Shown piece by piece: positions 11,478 to 22,021 of a stretch of 64,000 nt of DNA. The DNA lies in NCBI RefSeq assembly GCF_002093665.1, contig NZ_MRWE01000023.1:1-64000 (forward strand). Reading direction: 5' to 3'. The stretch's first letter is position 1, and each line of letters opens with the position of its first letter. The notes under the pieces were generated by a model. The model did no database searches, was not told the DNA's origin, and worked only from the letters and a program-made list of their open reading frames with translations. The stretch is from Rouxiella badensis (GTDB lineage: Bacteria > Pseudomonadota > Gammaproteobacteria > Enterobacterales > Enterobacteriaceae). The position numbers and the translations under genes were made by a program.

Positions 11478-12041
11478 ATGGAATTTGCATTTTATATTGC
11501 AGCCCTGGTGGCCGTGTTGGCGACGTTGCGCACTATCACGCACACCAACCCGGTACACGCACTGCTGTACCTGATCATCTCGCTGCTGGCAATTGCCGCC
11601 GTGTTCTTCTCGCTCGGCGCATACTTCGCTGCCGCGCTGGAAATCATCGTCTACGCCGGTGCCATTATGGTGCTGTTCGTGTTCGTGGTGATGATGTTGA
11701 ACCTCGGCAACGTGCAGGAACAGGAGCGCGCCTGGCTGAAACCCTCGACCTGGATTGGGCCGTCGATTCTGGCCGTCGTGCTGCTGGCGGTGATGATTGC
11801 TTCCATCACCGGTCTGCATGACCAGGGGATCAAGGGCACGATGGTTGACGCGAAAGCGGTCGGTATCGCGCTGTTCGGTCCTTACGTACTGGCGGTCGAG
11901 CTGGCATCAATGCTGTTGCTCGCCGGTCTGGTAGTGGCCTTCCACATCGGACGTGAACACAAGCCGGGTGAAGTGCTCGGCAACGCATCCGCTGCGCCGG
12001 TCAAAGAGATGGCAAAAAGAAAAACGGAGGAGAGAGCATGA
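11478..12041 (+). CDS. nuoJ: NADH-quinone oxidoreductase subunit J
   Basis: Hydrophobic inner-membrane subunit of complex I with five predicted helices. The helix 3 stretch [23 protein letters not shown] (about 53-75) is the strongly conserved signature and includes the pi-bulge region tied to conformational coupling. It has 187 residues, near the 184 of E. coli; the C-terminus is charged. The stop overlaps nuoK by four bases. Confidence 0.97.
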   Translation: MEFAFYIAALVAVLATLRTITHTNPVHALLYLIISLLAIAAVFFSLGAYFAAALEIIVYAGAIMVLFVFVVMMLNLGNVQEQERAWLKPSTWIGPSILAVVLLAVMIASITGLHDQGIKGTMVDAKAVGIALFGPYVLAVELASMLLLAGLVVAFHIGREHKPGEVLGNASAAPVKEMAKRKTEERA

Positions 12042-12340
12042 TCCCTCTACAGCATGGCCTGATCCTGGCCGCTATCCTGTTCGTGTTGGGACTGACCGGA
12101 TTATTGGTACGACGTAACCTGCTGTTTATGTTGATTAGCCTTGAAGTGATGATCAACGCGGCGGCGCTGGCCTTTATCGTAGCCGGCAGCTATTGGGGAC
12201 AGGCAGACGGACAGGTGATGTATATCCTGGCCATCAGCCTCGCGGCAGCGGAAGCCAGTATTGGTTTGGCCTTACTGCTGCAACTCTATCGTCGTCGACA
12301 TACCCTGAATATCGACACTGTCAGTGAGATGCGCGGATGA
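12038..12340 (+). CDS. nuoK: NADH-quinone oxidoreductase subunit K
   Basis: Short MrpC-like membrane subunit (100 residues, three helices) that lies between NuoJ and NuoN and contributes to the proton half-channels. The conserved acidic residues within helices 2 and 3 are present ([13 protein letters not shown] and [16 protein letters not shown]). Both ends overlap neighbours by four bases (nuoJ and nuoL), so translation of J, K and L is coupled. Confidence 0.98.
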   Translation: MIPLQHGLILAAILFVLGLTGLLVRRNLLFMLISLEVMINAAALAFIVAGSYWGQADGQVMYILAISLAAAEASIGLALLLQLYRRRHTLNIDTVSEMRG

Positions 12341-14184
12341 ACCTATTATATTTAACAATTCTGTTCCCGCTGATTGGCTTCCTGTTGTTGGCCTTTTCTC
12401 GCGGGCGTTGGTCTGAAAATACGTCGGCTACCGTCGGTGTAGGCTCAATTGGTCTCGCCGCGCTGGTGACCCTTTATGTTGGCATTAACTTCCTGAGCCA
12501 GCGTGCTGCGGGTGTTCCGGTATTTAACCAGAACCTGTGGACCTGGATGCAGGTCGGCGATTTCAACATCTCCGCCACGCTGACCCTCGACGGGCTGTCG
12601 ATGACCATGCTGTCCGTGGTAACCGGCGTCGGTTTCTTCATCCACATGTTTGCCTCTTGGTATATGCGCGGTGAAGAGGGTTACTCACGCTTCTTCGCTT
12701 ATACCAACCTGTTTATCGCCAGCATGGTGATTCTGGTGTTGGCCGACAACTTGCTGCTGATGTACCTCGGCTGGGAAGGGGTAGGGCTGTGCAGTTACCT
12801 GCTGATTGGGTTCTACTACACCAATCCAGACAATGGCGCGGCGGCGATGAAAGCCTTTATCGTGACCCGCGTGGGTGACGTGTTCCTGGCTTTCGCGCTG
12901 TTCATCCTCTACCGCGAACTAGGTACGCTGAACATTCGTGAACTGATGATCCTGGCACCGCAGAAGCTGGCAGTGGGCGACACGACAATCACCTGGGCAA
13001 CCCTGATGCTGCTGGGCGGCGCGGTCGGTAAATCGGCGCAGCTGCCGTTGCAGACCTGGCTTGCCGATGCGATGGCGGGTCCAACTCCGGTTTCGGCCCT
13101 GATCCACGCTGCAACGATGGTGACGGCGGGTGTCTATCTGATTGCCCGCACGCACGGCCTGTTCCTGATGGCACCTGACATCCTGCATCTGGTGGGGATT
13201 GTGGGGGCGGTAACGCTGGTGCTGGCTGGTTTTGCGGCCTTGGTGCAGACCGACATCAAACGCGTCCTCGCTTACTCGACCATGAGCCAGATTGGCTATA
13301 TGTTCCTGGCGCTGGGTGTTCAGGCGTGGGATGCGGCTATCTTCCACCTGATGACGCACGCGTTCTTCAAAGCCTTGCTGTTCCTGTCCTCCGGCTCGGT
13401 TATCCTTGCCTGCCATCACGAGCAGAACATCTTTAAGATGGGCGGCCTGCGTAAGTCGATTCCACTGGTTTACGTCTGCTTCCTGGTGGGGGGCGCGGCG
13501 CTGTCAGCCTTGCCAATCATCACTGCCGGCTTCTTCAGTAAGGACGAAATTCTGGCGGGTGCGCTGGCTAATGGCCATATCGATCTGCTCCTCGCAGGGC
13601 TGGTCGGAGCGTTTATGACCTCGCTTTACACCTTCCGCATGATCTTTATCGTCTTCCACGGCGAAGAGAAAATTAAAGCGCATGCCGGTAAAGGGATTAC
13701 TCACCACTTACCCCTGCTGGTTCTGCTGGTCCTGTCTACCTTCATTGGCGCGATGATTGTTCCGCCACTGCAGGGCGTGTTGCCGGGTACCACCGAACTG
13801 CCTCACGGCACAGTATTGAAGCTTGAAATCACCTCGGGCATAGTCGCCATCGTCGGCATTCTGCTGGCTGCGGCACTGTATCTCGGCAAGCGCTCGCTGG
13901 TTAACAGCATCGCAAAAAGCGCGCCGGGACGCTTCTTCACGACCTGGTGGTTCCATGCCTGGGGCTTTGACTGGCTGTACGACATGATTTTCGTGAAACC
14001 CTATCTGGGTGTCGCGAAACTCCTGCAACGCGATCCGTTGAACTCATTAATGAATATTCCTGCCGTGTTCTCCCGCTTGGGTAACCGTGGGCTGACATTG
14101 AGTGAAAACGGGCAGACGCGGTGGTATGTCGCGTCGATGGGATTGGGTGCAGTCGTCGTTTTAGCGCTGTTACTGGTGATTTAA
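12337..14184 (+). CDS. nuoL: NADH-quinone oxidoreductase subunit L
   Basis: Antiporter-like proton-pumping subunit at the far end of the membrane arm. The 615-residue protein has about 16 helices. It includes the motif [17 protein letters not shown] (about 144-160, key Glu in helix 5), [37 protein letters not shown] (about 230-266, the key Lys and channel residues), and the C-terminal lateral helix that braces the other pumps. Its length matches E. coli (613). It starts at the ATGA overlap with nuoK. Confidence 0.98.
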   Translation: MNLLYLTILFPLIGFLLLAFSRGRWSENTSATVGVGSIGLAALVTLYVGINFLSQRAAGVPVFNQNLWTWMQVGDFNISATLTLDGLSMTMLSVVTGVGFFIHMFASWYMRGEEGYSRFFAYTNLFIASMVILVLADNLLLMYLGWEGVGLCSYLLIGFYYTNPDNGAAAMKAFIVTRVGDVFLAFALFILYRELGTLNIRELMILAPQKLAVGDTTITWATLMLLGGAVGKSAQLPLQTWLADAMAGPTPVSALIHAATMVTAGVYLIARTHGLFLMAPDILHLVGIVGAVTLVLAGFAALVQTDIKRVLAYSTMSQIGYMFLALGVQAWDAAIFHLMTHAFFKALLFLSSGSVILACHHEQNIFKMGGLRKSIPLVYVCFLVGGAALSALPIITAGFFSKDEILAGALANGHIDLLLAGLVGAFMTSLYTFRMIFIVFHGEEKIKAHAGKGITHHLPLLVLLVLSTFIGAMIVPPLQGVLPGTTELPHGTVLKLEITSGIVAIVGILLAAALYLGKRSLVNSIAKSAPGRFFTTWWFHAWGFDWLYDMIFVKPYLGVAKLLQRDPLNSLMNIPAVFSRLGNRGLTLSENGQTRWYVASMGLGAVVVLALLLVI

Positions 14185-14205
14185 AAACATAGGGACCTCT
14201 ACGCC

Positions 14206-15735
14206 ATGCTATTACCTTGGCTAATTTTTATCCCCTTTATTGGCGGACTGCTGTGTTGGCAGACGGAGCGCTTCGGAAGCAAAGTACCTCGCTGGATAGC
14301 ACTCGTCGCGATGGGGCTGACCTTGGCACTTTCCCTTCAGCTGTGGCTGCAGGGTGGGTACTCGTTAACGGCGCCGAAGGGCATTCCACAGTGGCAATCC
14401 GAGTTTTCGGTGCCGTGGATCCCACGCTTTGGCATTAACTTCCACCTGGCGCTCGACGGTTTGTCGCTGCTGATGGTGGTGCTGACCGGCCTGCTCGGCG
14501 TACTGGCGATTCTCTGTTCGTGGCGCGAGATCCAGAAGTATCAGGGGTTCTTCCACCTGAACCTGCTGTGGATCCTCGGCGGCGTGATTGGGGTGTTCCT
14601 CTCCATCGACATGTTCCTGTTCTTCTTCTTCTGGGAAATGATGTTGGTGCCGATGTACTTCCTGATAGCGCTGTGGGGTCACAAGGCGTCAGACGGTAAA
14701 ACGCGTATCAGCGCGGCGACCAAGTTCTTCATCTATACCCAGGCCAGCGGTCTGGTGATGCTGATTGCGATTCTGGGACTGGTCTTCGTGCACTACAACG
14801 CGACCGGTGTCTGGACCTTCAGCTATGAACAACTGCTGAAAACCCCGATGACGCACAACGTCGAATACCTGCTGATGCTGGGCTTCTTTATCGCCTTCGC
14901 GGTCAAGATGCCGGTGGTGCCGCTGCACGGCTGGTTGCCGGACGCGCACAGTCAGGCACCGACGGCGGGTTCTGTGGACCTGGCGGGGATCTTGCTGAAG
15001 ACGGCGGCCTACGGGATGCTGCGCTTCATGCTGCCGCTGTTCCCGAATGCGTCGCACGAGTTTGCCCCTATCGCCATGTGGCTCGGCGTGTTGGGCATCT
15101 TCTACGGCGCATGGATGGCTTTCGCACAGACCGACATCAAACGCCTTATCGCTTACACCAGCGTGTCGCACATGGGCTTCGTGCTGATTGCCATCTTTAC
15201 CGGCAGCCAGTTAGCTTACCAGGGTGCGGTTATCCAGATGATTGCGCACGGCCTCTCTGCGGCCGGTATGTTCATCATCTGCGGACAGCTGTACGAACGT
15301 CTGCACACCCGTGATATGCGTCTGATGGGCGGCCTGTGGGGGCGAATTAAATACCTGCCTGCGCTGTCGCTGTTCTTCGCGGTGGCGACGCTGGGGATGC
15401 CGGGTACCGGTAACTTCGTCGGTGAATTCATGATCCTGTTCGGCAGCTTCCCTATTGTGCCGGTCATCACTGTGATTTCGACCTTCGGGCTGGTCTTCGC
15501 GTCGGTTTATTCGCTGGTTATGATGCAGCGTGCGTACTATGGCGCGCCTAAGTCGGACCAACCTTTGCAGGGCATGACGGCGCGTGAGCTGTTAATCATC
15601 CTGCTGCTGGTCGTGTTGCTGGTATTGCTCGGGGTCTTCCCGCAGCCAATCCTCGATACCTCAAGCGCAGCGATGAGCAATATTCAGCACTGGTTCGGGT
15701 CATCAGTTTCATCAATTTCAACGACAAGGCCGTAA
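14206..15735 (+). CDS. nuoM: NADH-quinone oxidoreductase subunit M
   Basis: Second antiporter-like proton-pumping subunit. It has 509 residues and about 14 helices. The essential Glu is in FFWEMMLVPMYFLIALWG (about 140-157) and the helix 7 Lys in FAVKMPVVPLHGWLPDAHSQAPTAGSVDLAGILLKTAAYG. A 21-base gap separates it from nuoL; a good ribosome site (AGGGACC) precedes the ATG. nuoN begins six bases after its stop. Confidence 0.98.
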   Translation: MLLPWLIFIPFIGGLLCWQTERFGSKVPRWIALVAMGLTLALSLQLWLQGGYSLTAPKGIPQWQSEFSVPWIPRFGINFHLALDGLSLLMVVLTGLLGVLAILCSWREIQKYQGFFHLNLLWILGGVIGVFLSIDMFLFFFFWEMMLVPMYFLIALWGHKASDGKTRISAATKFFIYTQASGLVMLIAILGLVFVHYNATGVWTFSYEQLLKTPMTHNVEYLLMLGFFIAFAVKMPVVPLHGWLPDAHSQAPTAGSVDLAGILLKTAAYGMLRFMLPLFPNASHEFAPIAMWLGVLGIFYGAWMAFAQTDIKRLIAYTSVSHMGFVLIAIFTGSQLAYQGAVIQMIAHGLSAAGMFIICGQLYERLHTRDMRLMGGLWGRIKYLPALSLFFAVATLGMPGTGNFVGEFMILFGSFPIVPVITVISTFGLVFASVYSLVMMQRAYYGAPKSDQPLQGMTARELLIILLLVVLLVLLGVFPQPILDTSSAAMSNIQHWFGSSVSSISTTRP

Positions 15736-15741
15736 TTCGCC

Positions 15742-17199
15742 ATGACATTTACTCCTCAAAATCTGATCGCACTGTTACCACTGTTGATCGTCGGATTGAC
15801 GGTGGTCGTGGTGATGCTGTCCATTGCGTGGCGACGCGACCATTTTGTTAATGCCACTCTGACCGTGATTGGCCTTAACCTTGCGCTGCTTTCGCTGTAC
15901 TTCGTGGCTAAAGTGGGTCCGCAGGACGTGACCCCACTGCTGCGTGTTGACGGCTATTCCATGTTCTACATTGGCCTGGTGCTGCTCGCCAGTCTGGCCA
16001 CCAGCACTTTCGCCTATCCATGGCTTGAGGGCTACCCTGACAACCGCGAAGAGTTCTACCTGTTGGTTCTCATTGCGGCAATGGGCGGTATTCTGTTGGC
16101 TTATGCCAATCACCTGGCCTCAATGTTCCTCGGAATCGAACTGATTTCGCTGCCGTTGTTTGGTCTGGTGGGTTACGCCTATCGTCAGAAACGCTCACTC
16201 GAGGCCAGCATCAAGTACATGCTGCTGTCCGCCGCGGCGTCGTCGTTCCTGCTGTTCGGTATGGCGCTGCTGTATGCGGAATCGGGCGATCTGTCGTTCG
16301 CGGCACTGGGCAAAAATCTCGGCGACGCGGTGATTCACCAGCCGCTGCTGCTGGCTGGTCTGGGCATGATGATCGTCGGGCTGGGCTTCAAGCTGTCGTT
16401 GGTGCCTTTCCACCTGTGGACGCCGGACGTGTATCAGGGTGCACCTGCACCGGTCTCAACCTTCCTGGCTACCGCCAGCAAGATTGCGATTTTCGCCGTC
16501 GTTATGCGCCTGTTCCTCTACGCGCCGGTTGCCAACAGTGAAGCCATCCGTGTCGTGCTGGGCGTCATCGCCTTCTGCTCGATCCTGTTTGGTAACCTGA
16601 TGGCTATCAGCCAGAGCAACATCAAGCGCCTGCTGGGTTACTCCTCCATCGCACATCTGGGTTATCTGCTGGTGGCACTGATTGCCGTACAGACGCACCA
16701 GCTGTCGATGGAAACTGTCGGTGTCTATCTGGCTGGTTATCTGTTCAGCAGCCTGGGTGCCTTCGGTGTGGTCAGCCTGATGTCTAGCCCGTACAGCGGT
16801 CCGGACGCAGAATCGCTGTTCTCCTACCGCGGCCTGTTCTGGCACAAGCCAATCCTGTCTGCGGTAATGACGGTGATGATGCTGTCACTGGCCGGTATCC
16901 CGATGACGCTGGGCTTTATTGGTAAGTTCTACGTCATTGCGACCGGTGTGACCGCGCATCTGTGGTGGTTGACCGGTGCAGTGGTCATCGGCAGTGCAAT
17001 TGGCCTCTACTACTATCTGCGCGTGACCGTGAGTCTGTTCCTGAATGCGCCAGAAAGACTGGTTCGCGATACCCCAAATAACTGGGCGTTTACCGCAGGC
17101 GGCATAGTCGTGCTTATCTCCGCCATTCTGGTATTGGCTCTGGGTGTCTATCCGCAGCCGCTTATCTCGCTGGTACAGCTGGCTCAGCCGCTGTTCTAA
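15742..17199 (+). CDS. nuoN: NADH-quinone oxidoreductase subunit N
   Basis: Third antiporter-like pump subunit and last gene of the operon. The 485 residues match E. coli exactly in length. Helix 5/7 motifs [20 protein letters not shown] and [31 protein letters not shown] carry the proton-path Glu and Lys. A rho-independent terminator follows 21 bases after the stop. Confidence 0.98.
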   Translation: MTFTPQNLIALLPLLIVGLTVVVVMLSIAWRRDHFVNATLTVIGLNLALLSLYFVAKVGPQDVTPLLRVDGYSMFYIGLVLLASLATSTFAYPWLEGYPDNREEFYLLVLIAAMGGILLAYANHLASMFLGIELISLPLFGLVGYAYRQKRSLEASIKYMLLSAAASSFLLFGMALLYAESGDLSFAALGKNLGDAVIHQPLLLAGLGMMIVGLGFKLSLVPFHLWTPDVYQGAPAPVSTFLATASKIAIFAVVMRLFLYAPVANSEAIRVVLGVIAFCSILFGNLMAISQSNIKRLLGYSSIAHLGYLLVALIAVQTHQLSMETVGVYLAGYLFSSLGAFGVVSLMSSPYSGPDAESLFSYRGLFWHKPILSAVMTVMMLSLAGIPMTLGFIGKFYVIATGVTAHLWWLTGAVVIGSAIGLYYYLRVTVSLFLNAPERLVRDTPNNWAFTAGGIVVLISAILVLALGVYPQPLISLVQLAQPLF

Positions 17200-17220
17200 C
17201 GTTAAAACGGCAACCACAAA

Positions 17221-17250
17221 ACCGCGCATCCTGGATGTGCGGTTTTTTTT
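17221..17250 (+). terminator. Rho-independent terminator of the nuo operon
   Basis: A nine-base-pair stem (ACCGCGCAT ... ATGTGCGGT, one G-U pair) with a CCTGG loop is followed by eight T residues. It lies directly behind nuoN. Confidence 0.93.
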
Positions 17251-17427
17251 CGTCCCGCTTTTTACGCTAAGGTGAAATCAGTGTCGGAAGGTTCTTAAAA
17301 TACCCGGCATTGCCGCTAAAATTGTCATTCCGTCAGCAACGCGTCGAAAAGTAGGCTAGGGTTATTAGGCAAGGGTTGAGCGTGCCATGCGCACTAACTC
17401 GCTGAAATACATCATAAGGAGAAAAGA

Positions 17428-17736
17428 ATGGCTAACCAATTCGAACCACAGCAAACCAGTCTAGACGATGACCTGAGAATGCTTAGTGAAACGCTGGAAG
17501 AGGTGCTTAAGTCTTCTGGTGATAAAGCGGATGAAAAATACATCGAAATAAAGTCACGAGCCGAACAGGCGTTGAGTGACGTGCAATCACGTCTGAGTTC
17601 GGCCACCGATTCTTACTGTGCCAAAGCGAAAACCGTAGTCCGTCAGGCTGATACCTATGTTCACGACAAACCGTGGCACGGTGTTGGCGTCGGTGCCGCC
17701 GTAGGTTTGGTTATCGGCCTGCTTGTGCGCCGATAA
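17428..17736 (+). CDS. elaB: ElaB/YqjD-type ribosome-associated membrane-anchored protein
   Basis: C-tail-anchored inner-membrane protein of the ElaB/YqjD/YgaM (DUF883) family. In E. coli the paralogue YqjD binds ribosomes in stationary phase and ElaB protects against oxidative and heat stress. The 102 residues include a long helical, charged region (about 10-75). A C-terminal glycine-rich transmembrane segment follows, GVGVGAAVGLVIGLLVRR, with the family's terminal Arg-Arg. The sequence runs in parallel with E. coli ElaB over its entire length. Own promoter probably in 17251-17427; ribosome site AAGGAG. Confidence 0.95.
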   Translation: MANQFEPQQTSLDDDLRMLSETLEEVLKSSGDKADEKYIEIKSRAEQALSDVQSRLSSATDSYCAKAKTVVRQADTYVHDKPWHGVGVGAAVGLVIGLLVRR

Positions 17737-17780
17737 CCTGCAATATCATTCTTTAGCGGAATGAACAAAATACATGCAAC

Positions 17781-17808
17781 GAGACAGCTAAGGCTGTCTC
17801 TTTTTTTT
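17781..17808 (+). terminator. Rho-independent terminator after elaB
   Basis: Stem GAGACAGC / GCTGTCTC (eight perfect pairs, loop TAAG) followed by eight T residues, 45 bases after the elaB stop. Confidence 0.95.
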
Positions 17809-17951
17809 GCCTGTGCTCTCTGATGGGGCAAAGAAAAGTGTGGGTTAATATCATGTTACCTAAAAACAAACGGCCTGCTAAAAAAGTGTGAATAGCATCA
17901 CATTGAGTAATGATAAAGATAGGGTTAACTGGAGGTAAATAGAAAGCAGGA

Positions 17952-19280
17952 GTGAACACAATGTCATCCATTAATACCGCCTCTGGCGGTAGCAGGCAGG
18001 GTACGGCTGCAAATATCTTCCGCGTTGCCAGCGGCAACTTCCTCGAAATGTATGATTTTATGGTGTTTGGTTATTACGCCAACGCGATAGCCCATACTTT
18101 TTTCCCCGATTCCAATCCTTTCGCCTCGTTAATGCTAACGCTGATGACCTTCGGGGCTGGCTTCCTGATGCGTCCGCTGGGTGCCATGGTACTGGGGGCC
18201 TATATTGACCATCACGGGCGTCGTAAAGGGCTGCTTATTACTCTTGGGCTGATGGCGTTCGGTACCTTGACCATTGCCTGCGTGCCGGGTTACCACAGCA
18301 TTGGCGTGGCAGCCCCGATCCTCATTCTGCTGGGGCGCCTGTTGCAGGGCTTCTCTGCGGGCGTTGAGCTGGGTGGCGTATCGGTTTATCTGTCCGAAAT
18401 TGCGCCGAAGGGTAAGAAGGGCTTCTACGTCAGCTGGCAGTCCGCGAGTCAGCAGGTTGCGGTGGTCTTCGCCGCGCTGCTTGGCGTGCTGCTGAATCAC
18501 CTGTTGGGTAATGGCGTGATGAACGAGTGGGGCTGGCGTATTCCTTTCGCGATCGGCTGCATGATTGTGCCGTTCCTGTTCTGGATCCGCCGTATGATGG
18601 AAGAGACCGACGCCTTCCAGCAGCGTAAACACCATCCTTCGATGGGAGAGATTGCCCGTTCCGTCGCGGCCAACTGGCAAATTGTGCTCGTAGGGATGCT
18701 GATGGTGGTCACGACGACCGTCTCTTTCTACATGATCACCGCCTTTACCCCGACCTTCGGCAAAAACGTGTTGCTGCTTAGCGAAGAGCAGAGCTTTATC
18801 GTGACGCTGTGTATCGGAGTCTCGAATCTGTTCTGGCTGCCTATCATGGGGGCATTCTCCGACAAAGTGGGGCGTCGTCCTCTGCTCCTGACCTTCAGCA
18901 CGCTTATCCTGCTGACCTCCTATCCGGCGCTGAACTGGCTGGTCGGGGCGCCAAGCTTCGCTCGCCTGCTTGAGGTAGAACTCTGGCTGTCATTTATGTA
19001 TGCCAGCTATAACTCGGCGATGGTGGTGGCGTTGACCGAGGTGATGCCTGCGGAGGTTCGCGCGACAGGCTTCTCAATGGCCTACAGTCTGGCGACCGCA
19101 ATTTTTGGCGGTTTTACGCCGGCCATTTCCAGCTATCTCATTCACGTGACCGGCAACAAAGCGATGCCGGGCGTGTGGTTGTCCATCTCGGCGGTGTGTG
19201 GCCTGATGGCAATCGTCGTGCTGCCTTGGGTCACCCGTCAGCGGGCCTACCAGCAGAGTATGATAAAAACCGTTAGCTAA
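17952..19280 (+). CDS. MHS-family MFS citrate/tricarballylate:H+ symporter
   Basis: Twelve-helix major-facilitator protein of the metabolite:H+ symporter family, importing tricarboxylates across the inner membrane. The 442-residue sequence closely follows CitA and Tcu[18 protein letters not shown] at the start, [12 protein letters not shown] (loop 2-3 motif), [23 protein letters not shown] in helix 4-5, and [32 protein letters not shown] late. Citrate versus tricarballylate cannot be decided from sequence; no tcuA/B genes lie beside it. It is a single-gene unit between two terminators. Confidence 0.85.
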   Translation: MNTMSSINTASGGSRQGTAANIFRVASGNFLEMYDFMVFGYYANAIAHTFFPDSNPFASLMLTLMTFGAGFLMRPLGAMVLGAYIDHHGRRKGLLITLGLMAFGTLTIACVPGYHSIGVAAPILILLGRLLQGFSAGVELGGVSVYLSEIAPKGKKGFYVSWQSASQQVAVVFAALLGVLLNHLLGNGVMNEWGWRIPFAIGCMIVPFLFWIRRMMEETDAFQQRKHHPSMGEIARSVAANWQIVLVGMLMVVTTTVSFYMITAFTPTFGKNVLLLSEEQSFIVTLCIGVSNLFWLPIMGAFSDKVGRRPLLLTFSTLILLTSYPALNWLVGAPSFARLLEVELWLSFMYASYNSAMVVALTEVMPAEVRATGFSMAYSLATAIFGGFTPAISSYLIHVTGNKAMPGVWLSISAVCGLMAIVVLPWVTRQRAYQQSMIKTVS

Positions 19281-19299
19281 TGTTTATCGATTAAGACGA

Positions 19300-19327
19300 A
19301 AGCCCTGACATGTCAGGGCTTTTTTTA
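19300..19327 (+). terminator. Rho-independent terminator after the MHS symporter gene
   Basis: Perfect 20-base palindrome AGCCCTGACATGTCAGGGCT followed by a T-run. It lies 20 bases after the stop codon. Confidence 0.92.
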
Positions 19328-19435
19328 TGGAGGAAATAAATTTTAAGGATTTGGCCTGATTACTCTGCCAGAAAATTGCTTTAGACTCGCGATGAGTATC
19401 ACACCTTATAGTTTTATGATTATTCAGGATAAATA

Positions 19436-19981
19436 ATGAAAAAATATCTCGTTGCCTGTTCGGCGGCCGCACTGATGATGACCACCGTTTCCGCTCACGC
19501 GATTGGCATTAATGCTCAAGTTGGCCAACACTACACCAGTCTGGGCTTTGGTCTGGGCAACACCACGCCGGGACTGGCGCTGACCGGCGACTGGACCCAT
19601 AGCGATCGCGACGGCGACGTCACAGGTCTTGGGCTCGGCTACAATATTGGTTTGGGGCCAGTGATGGCGACTGTAGGGGCTAAAGCACTCTACACCAGCC
19701 CTAAAGACGGCAGTGACGGTTACGCCGTACCGATTGGTGGTGGACTGCAACTGCCGCTGGGTCATTACCTGAGCCTGTATGGTAATGCTTATTACGCGCC
19801 GGATTCACTCTCCAGCGGCATCAACAACTACAAAGAAGCCACCGGTGGTATTCGCTTCTCGCCAATCAGTCTGGTAAGTATTGACGTGGGTTATCGTTAT
19901 CAGGCGCTGAACGGTAAAGACGGCCATCGCGATAACGTCATTGCCGACGGTGCTTACCTCGGCGGAGCGGTGAATTTCTAA
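19436..19981 (+). CDS. yfaZ: YfaZ-family outer membrane protein
   Basis: Predicted small beta-barrel outer-membrane protein of unknown function (YfaZ family). The 181-residue precursor has a Sec signal peptide, MKKYLVACSAAALMMTTVSAHA, with cleavage likely after residue 22. The mature part is rich in alternating Gly/aromatic strands and ends in VNF, a C-terminal Phe typical of outer-membrane barrels. It lies 31 bases upstream of yfaY in the same direction; the pairing of yfaZ and yfaY is also found in E. coli. Confidence 0.9.
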   Translation: MKKYLVACSAAALMMTTVSAHAIGINAQVGQHYTSLGFGLGNTTPGLALTGDWTHSDRDGDVTGLGLGYNIGLGPVMATVGAKALYTSPKDGSDGYAVPIGGGLQLPLGHYLSLYGNAYYAPDSLSSGINNYKEATGGIRFSPISLVSIDVGYRYQALNGKDGHRDNVIADGAYLGGAVNF

Positions 19982-20012
19982 AGCAATAATTATGTGATTT
20001 AAGGAGAGGGTA

Positions 20013-21209
20013 ATGCTTAGGGTTGAGATGCTTAGTACGGGTGACGAGGTTCTGCACGGCCAAATCGTCGATTCAAATTCTGCGTGGCTGGCTAACTATC
20101 TGTTTGAACAGGGGTTGCCAATGACCAGTCGCGAGACAGTCGGCGACAGTCTTGAGGCGCTGGTTGCCGTCTTGACCGAGCGCAGCCACATTGCTGACGT
20201 GCTTATCGTCAATGGGGGACTCGGGCCGACCAGTGATGATCTGAGCTCACTGGCCGCGGCGACCGCCTGTGGCGTCGAGCTGATTGAAGACGCGGATTGG
20301 CTGGCCAAGATGTCGTCGTTCTTTGCTCAACGTGGCAGACCGATGGCAGAGTCGAACCGCAAGCAGGCGCAGATCCCGGCCAATGCCGAGGTGCTCGACA
20401 ACCCGGTCGGCACGGCGTGCGGCTTTACGTTGAAGCTCAACCGCTGCCAAATGTTCTTTACCCCTGGCGTACCCTCTGAATTTAAGGTCATGGTCGAGCA
20501 GCAGATAGTGCCACGGCTGCACAAGGCGTTTCCTGCGCTGGAGGCTCCGCTGTGCCTGCGTTTAACGACCTTTGGACGTTCCGAGAGCGACCTTGCCAGT
20601 GAGCTGGACGGGCAGGCGCTGCCGGAAGGCGTGGTGATGGGCTATCGCTCATCGTCGCCGATTATCGAGCTGAAGCTGACCGGACCGCGCAGTCAGGAAG
20701 CCAGCATGCGTAAAGCCTGGGAGCGTGTGCGCGAGGTGGCCGGTGAAAGCACCATTTTTGAAGGCGTGGGCGGACTGCCTGCACGACTTGCCGAACGTTT
20801 GCTGACGCAGAATTTGCGTCTGGCAATTAGCGAGAGCTATACCGGTGGGCTGCTCAACTGGCGGATGCAAAACGCCGGAGCGCCGCTGGCCGGTGGCGAA
20901 CTGTTGCCGACGCACGGTGAAGATGAATCCTTGTCTGCACTGCTGGAGCGCGCACAGCTTCTGGCCGACAAAACCGGTGCACAGCTGGCGTTGGCGGTGG
21001 GTGGGGTATCGGAAGACCGCCTCAGCCTCGCACTGCATACGCCGGGCGGCACGCGCGGTATGACGATTCACTATACTGCCGGCCGCCATGGCCTCGAGCT
21101 GCGTCAGGAGACGATAGCAATGATGGCGATGGATATGCTGCGTCGTTATCTGAATGACTGGTCGGTAGTGGCCGATTATCCGTGGTTGAAAGTATTGGAA
21201 AAAGTATAG
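20013..21209 (+). CDS. yfaY: CinA-like protein YfaY
   Basis: Protein of the competence/damage-inducible CinA family, 398 residues. The N-terminal MoCF-biosynthesis-like (COG1058) domain spans about residues 2-170 with GDEVLHGQIVDSNSAWLA and VNGGLGPTSDD. A degenerate CinA C-terminal (nicotinamide-nucleotide amidase) domain spans about 255-390. In active amidases the C-terminal motif reads ESCTGG; here it is ESYTGG, so the usual Cys is Tyr. This agrees with E. coli YfaY, which is regarded as not an active deamidase. Ribosome site AAGGAG seven bases before the ATG. Confidence 0.92.
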   Translation: MLRVEMLSTGDEVLHGQIVDSNSAWLANYLFEQGLPMTSRETVGDSLEALVAVLTERSHIADVLIVNGGLGPTSDDLSSLAAATACGVELIEDADWLAKMSSFFAQRGRPMAESNRKQAQIPANAEVLDNPVGTACGFTLKLNRCQMFFTPGVPSEFKVMVEQQIVPRLHKAFPALEAPLCLRLTTFGRSESDLASELDGQALPEGVVMGYRSSSPIIELKLTGPRSQEASMRKAWERVREVAGESTIFEGVGGLPARLAERLLTQNLRLAISESYTGGLLNWRMQNAGAPLAGGELLPTHGEDESLSALLERAQLLADKTGAQLALAVGGVSEDRLSLALHTPGGTRGMTIHYTAGRHGLELRQETIAMMAMDMLRRYLNDWSVVADYPWLKVLEKV

Positions 21210-21212
21210 TCA

Positions 21213-21458
21213 TCAGTATTTGGTAATTATTCTCTCGCCAGCGCAGACACTATGTTTGCCGTGTCTGTGACTGAGCGCAATTTCAAAATTATCCACCTGT
21301 GGCGAGAAAAAACGCATCTCGCTCAGGTGTCTATTCAGGCGATTTTCTGCCTGGTGTTGTTTGAATAATCTCTCACGATAATTGTCATGATTATCCATTT
21401 CCTGCTGCGCCTGCAGGGTCTCCAGTTGACTACCGTGGCCCACGCGATATCGTAGTCA
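21213..21458 (-). pseudogene. Possible C-terminal remnant of a TolC-type outer-membrane factor
   Basis: Reading leftwards, the frame after an in-frame TGA at 21456-21458 gives LRYRVGHGSQLETLQAQQEM and continues to residue 76 after the GTG at 21443. The pattern R-Y-x-x-G-x-x-S-x-L-E-x-L-x-A-Q-Q is characteristic of the C-terminal coiled-coil repeat of TolC/OprM-type outer-membrane efflux proteins. The remainder (RERLFKQHQAENRLNRHLSE) fits a helical coil. There is no intact N-terminus, so I read it as a decayed fragment. Assignment by pattern only. Confidence 0.4.
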
Positions 21459-21757
21459 TGTCAACTTCAGTAGATAATCGAGCCGTTTACGCTCACCGCC
21501 CAGCAGCGGGTGCAGCCAACACATAATCAGGTTGAAACCCGTGCTCTTTAAGCTTTTTTGAGACCAGAGACATTACTGACCCGTATTGTCGAAAATGTAG
21601 ACGACCGAGCCGGTAATATCGACTTAAGCTTATTAAAATATATATTGAATTAAACAGGGGGGGACTTTTGAAAATTACCAAGGAACGCAGAGGTTTTATT
21701 ATGGGCAGTTTAGGGTAAAGGGTGTCGCGCAGAGTGGGCAATTATTGAGAGGAGAGG
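21459..21757. other. Non-coding or decayed stretch between yfaY remnant and yfaE
   Basis: The minus strand contains open stretches in two frames (an 82-codon frame at 21493-21741 and a frame ending ERKRLDYLLKLT at about 21456) broken by stops. No family is recognised. It probably consists of further debris of genes that were lost between yfaY and nrdAB, an interval that in E. coli holds many genes. No promoter or terminator could be assigned. Confidence 0.4.
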
Positions 21758-22018
21758 TTAAAGCGTCAGCTCAACATCCCCTACCGGCAGACAGCAGCAC
21801 GGCAAAATATCTCCGTCCTGGATAAAGGCCAGCGGCTTTTGACTATAAGCCACTTCACCTTTAACCAGACGCATGCGGCAAGAGCCGCAATAACCTTCGC
21901 GGCACTGATACTCGACGATCAACTTATTCCGCTCGAAGACTTCCAGCAGGTTGTTGTGCTCGTCCTCGCAGACGAGCGTTTTGCCGAAATCGTGCAGTGT
22001 AACGGTAGGCTGACTCAA
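21758..22018 (-). CDS. yfaE: [2Fe-2S] ferredoxin YfaE, diferric-tyrosyl radical maintenance
   Basis: Plant-type ferredoxin that delivers electrons to NrdB for assembly and repair of its diferric-tyrosyl radical cofactor. The 86-residue protein has cluster ligands Cys39, Cys44 and Cys47 (QCREGYCGSC) and a distal Cys in LPCCCLP (74-76). It is the third gene of nrdA-nrdB-yfaE, with three bases between the nrdB stop and its ATG. Confidence 0.96.
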   Translation of the reverse strand: MSQPTVTLHDFGKTLVCEDEHNNLLEVFERNKLIVEYQCREGYCGSCRMRLVKGEVAYSQKPLAFIQDGDILPCCCLPVGDVELTL

Positions 22019-22021
22019 TGC

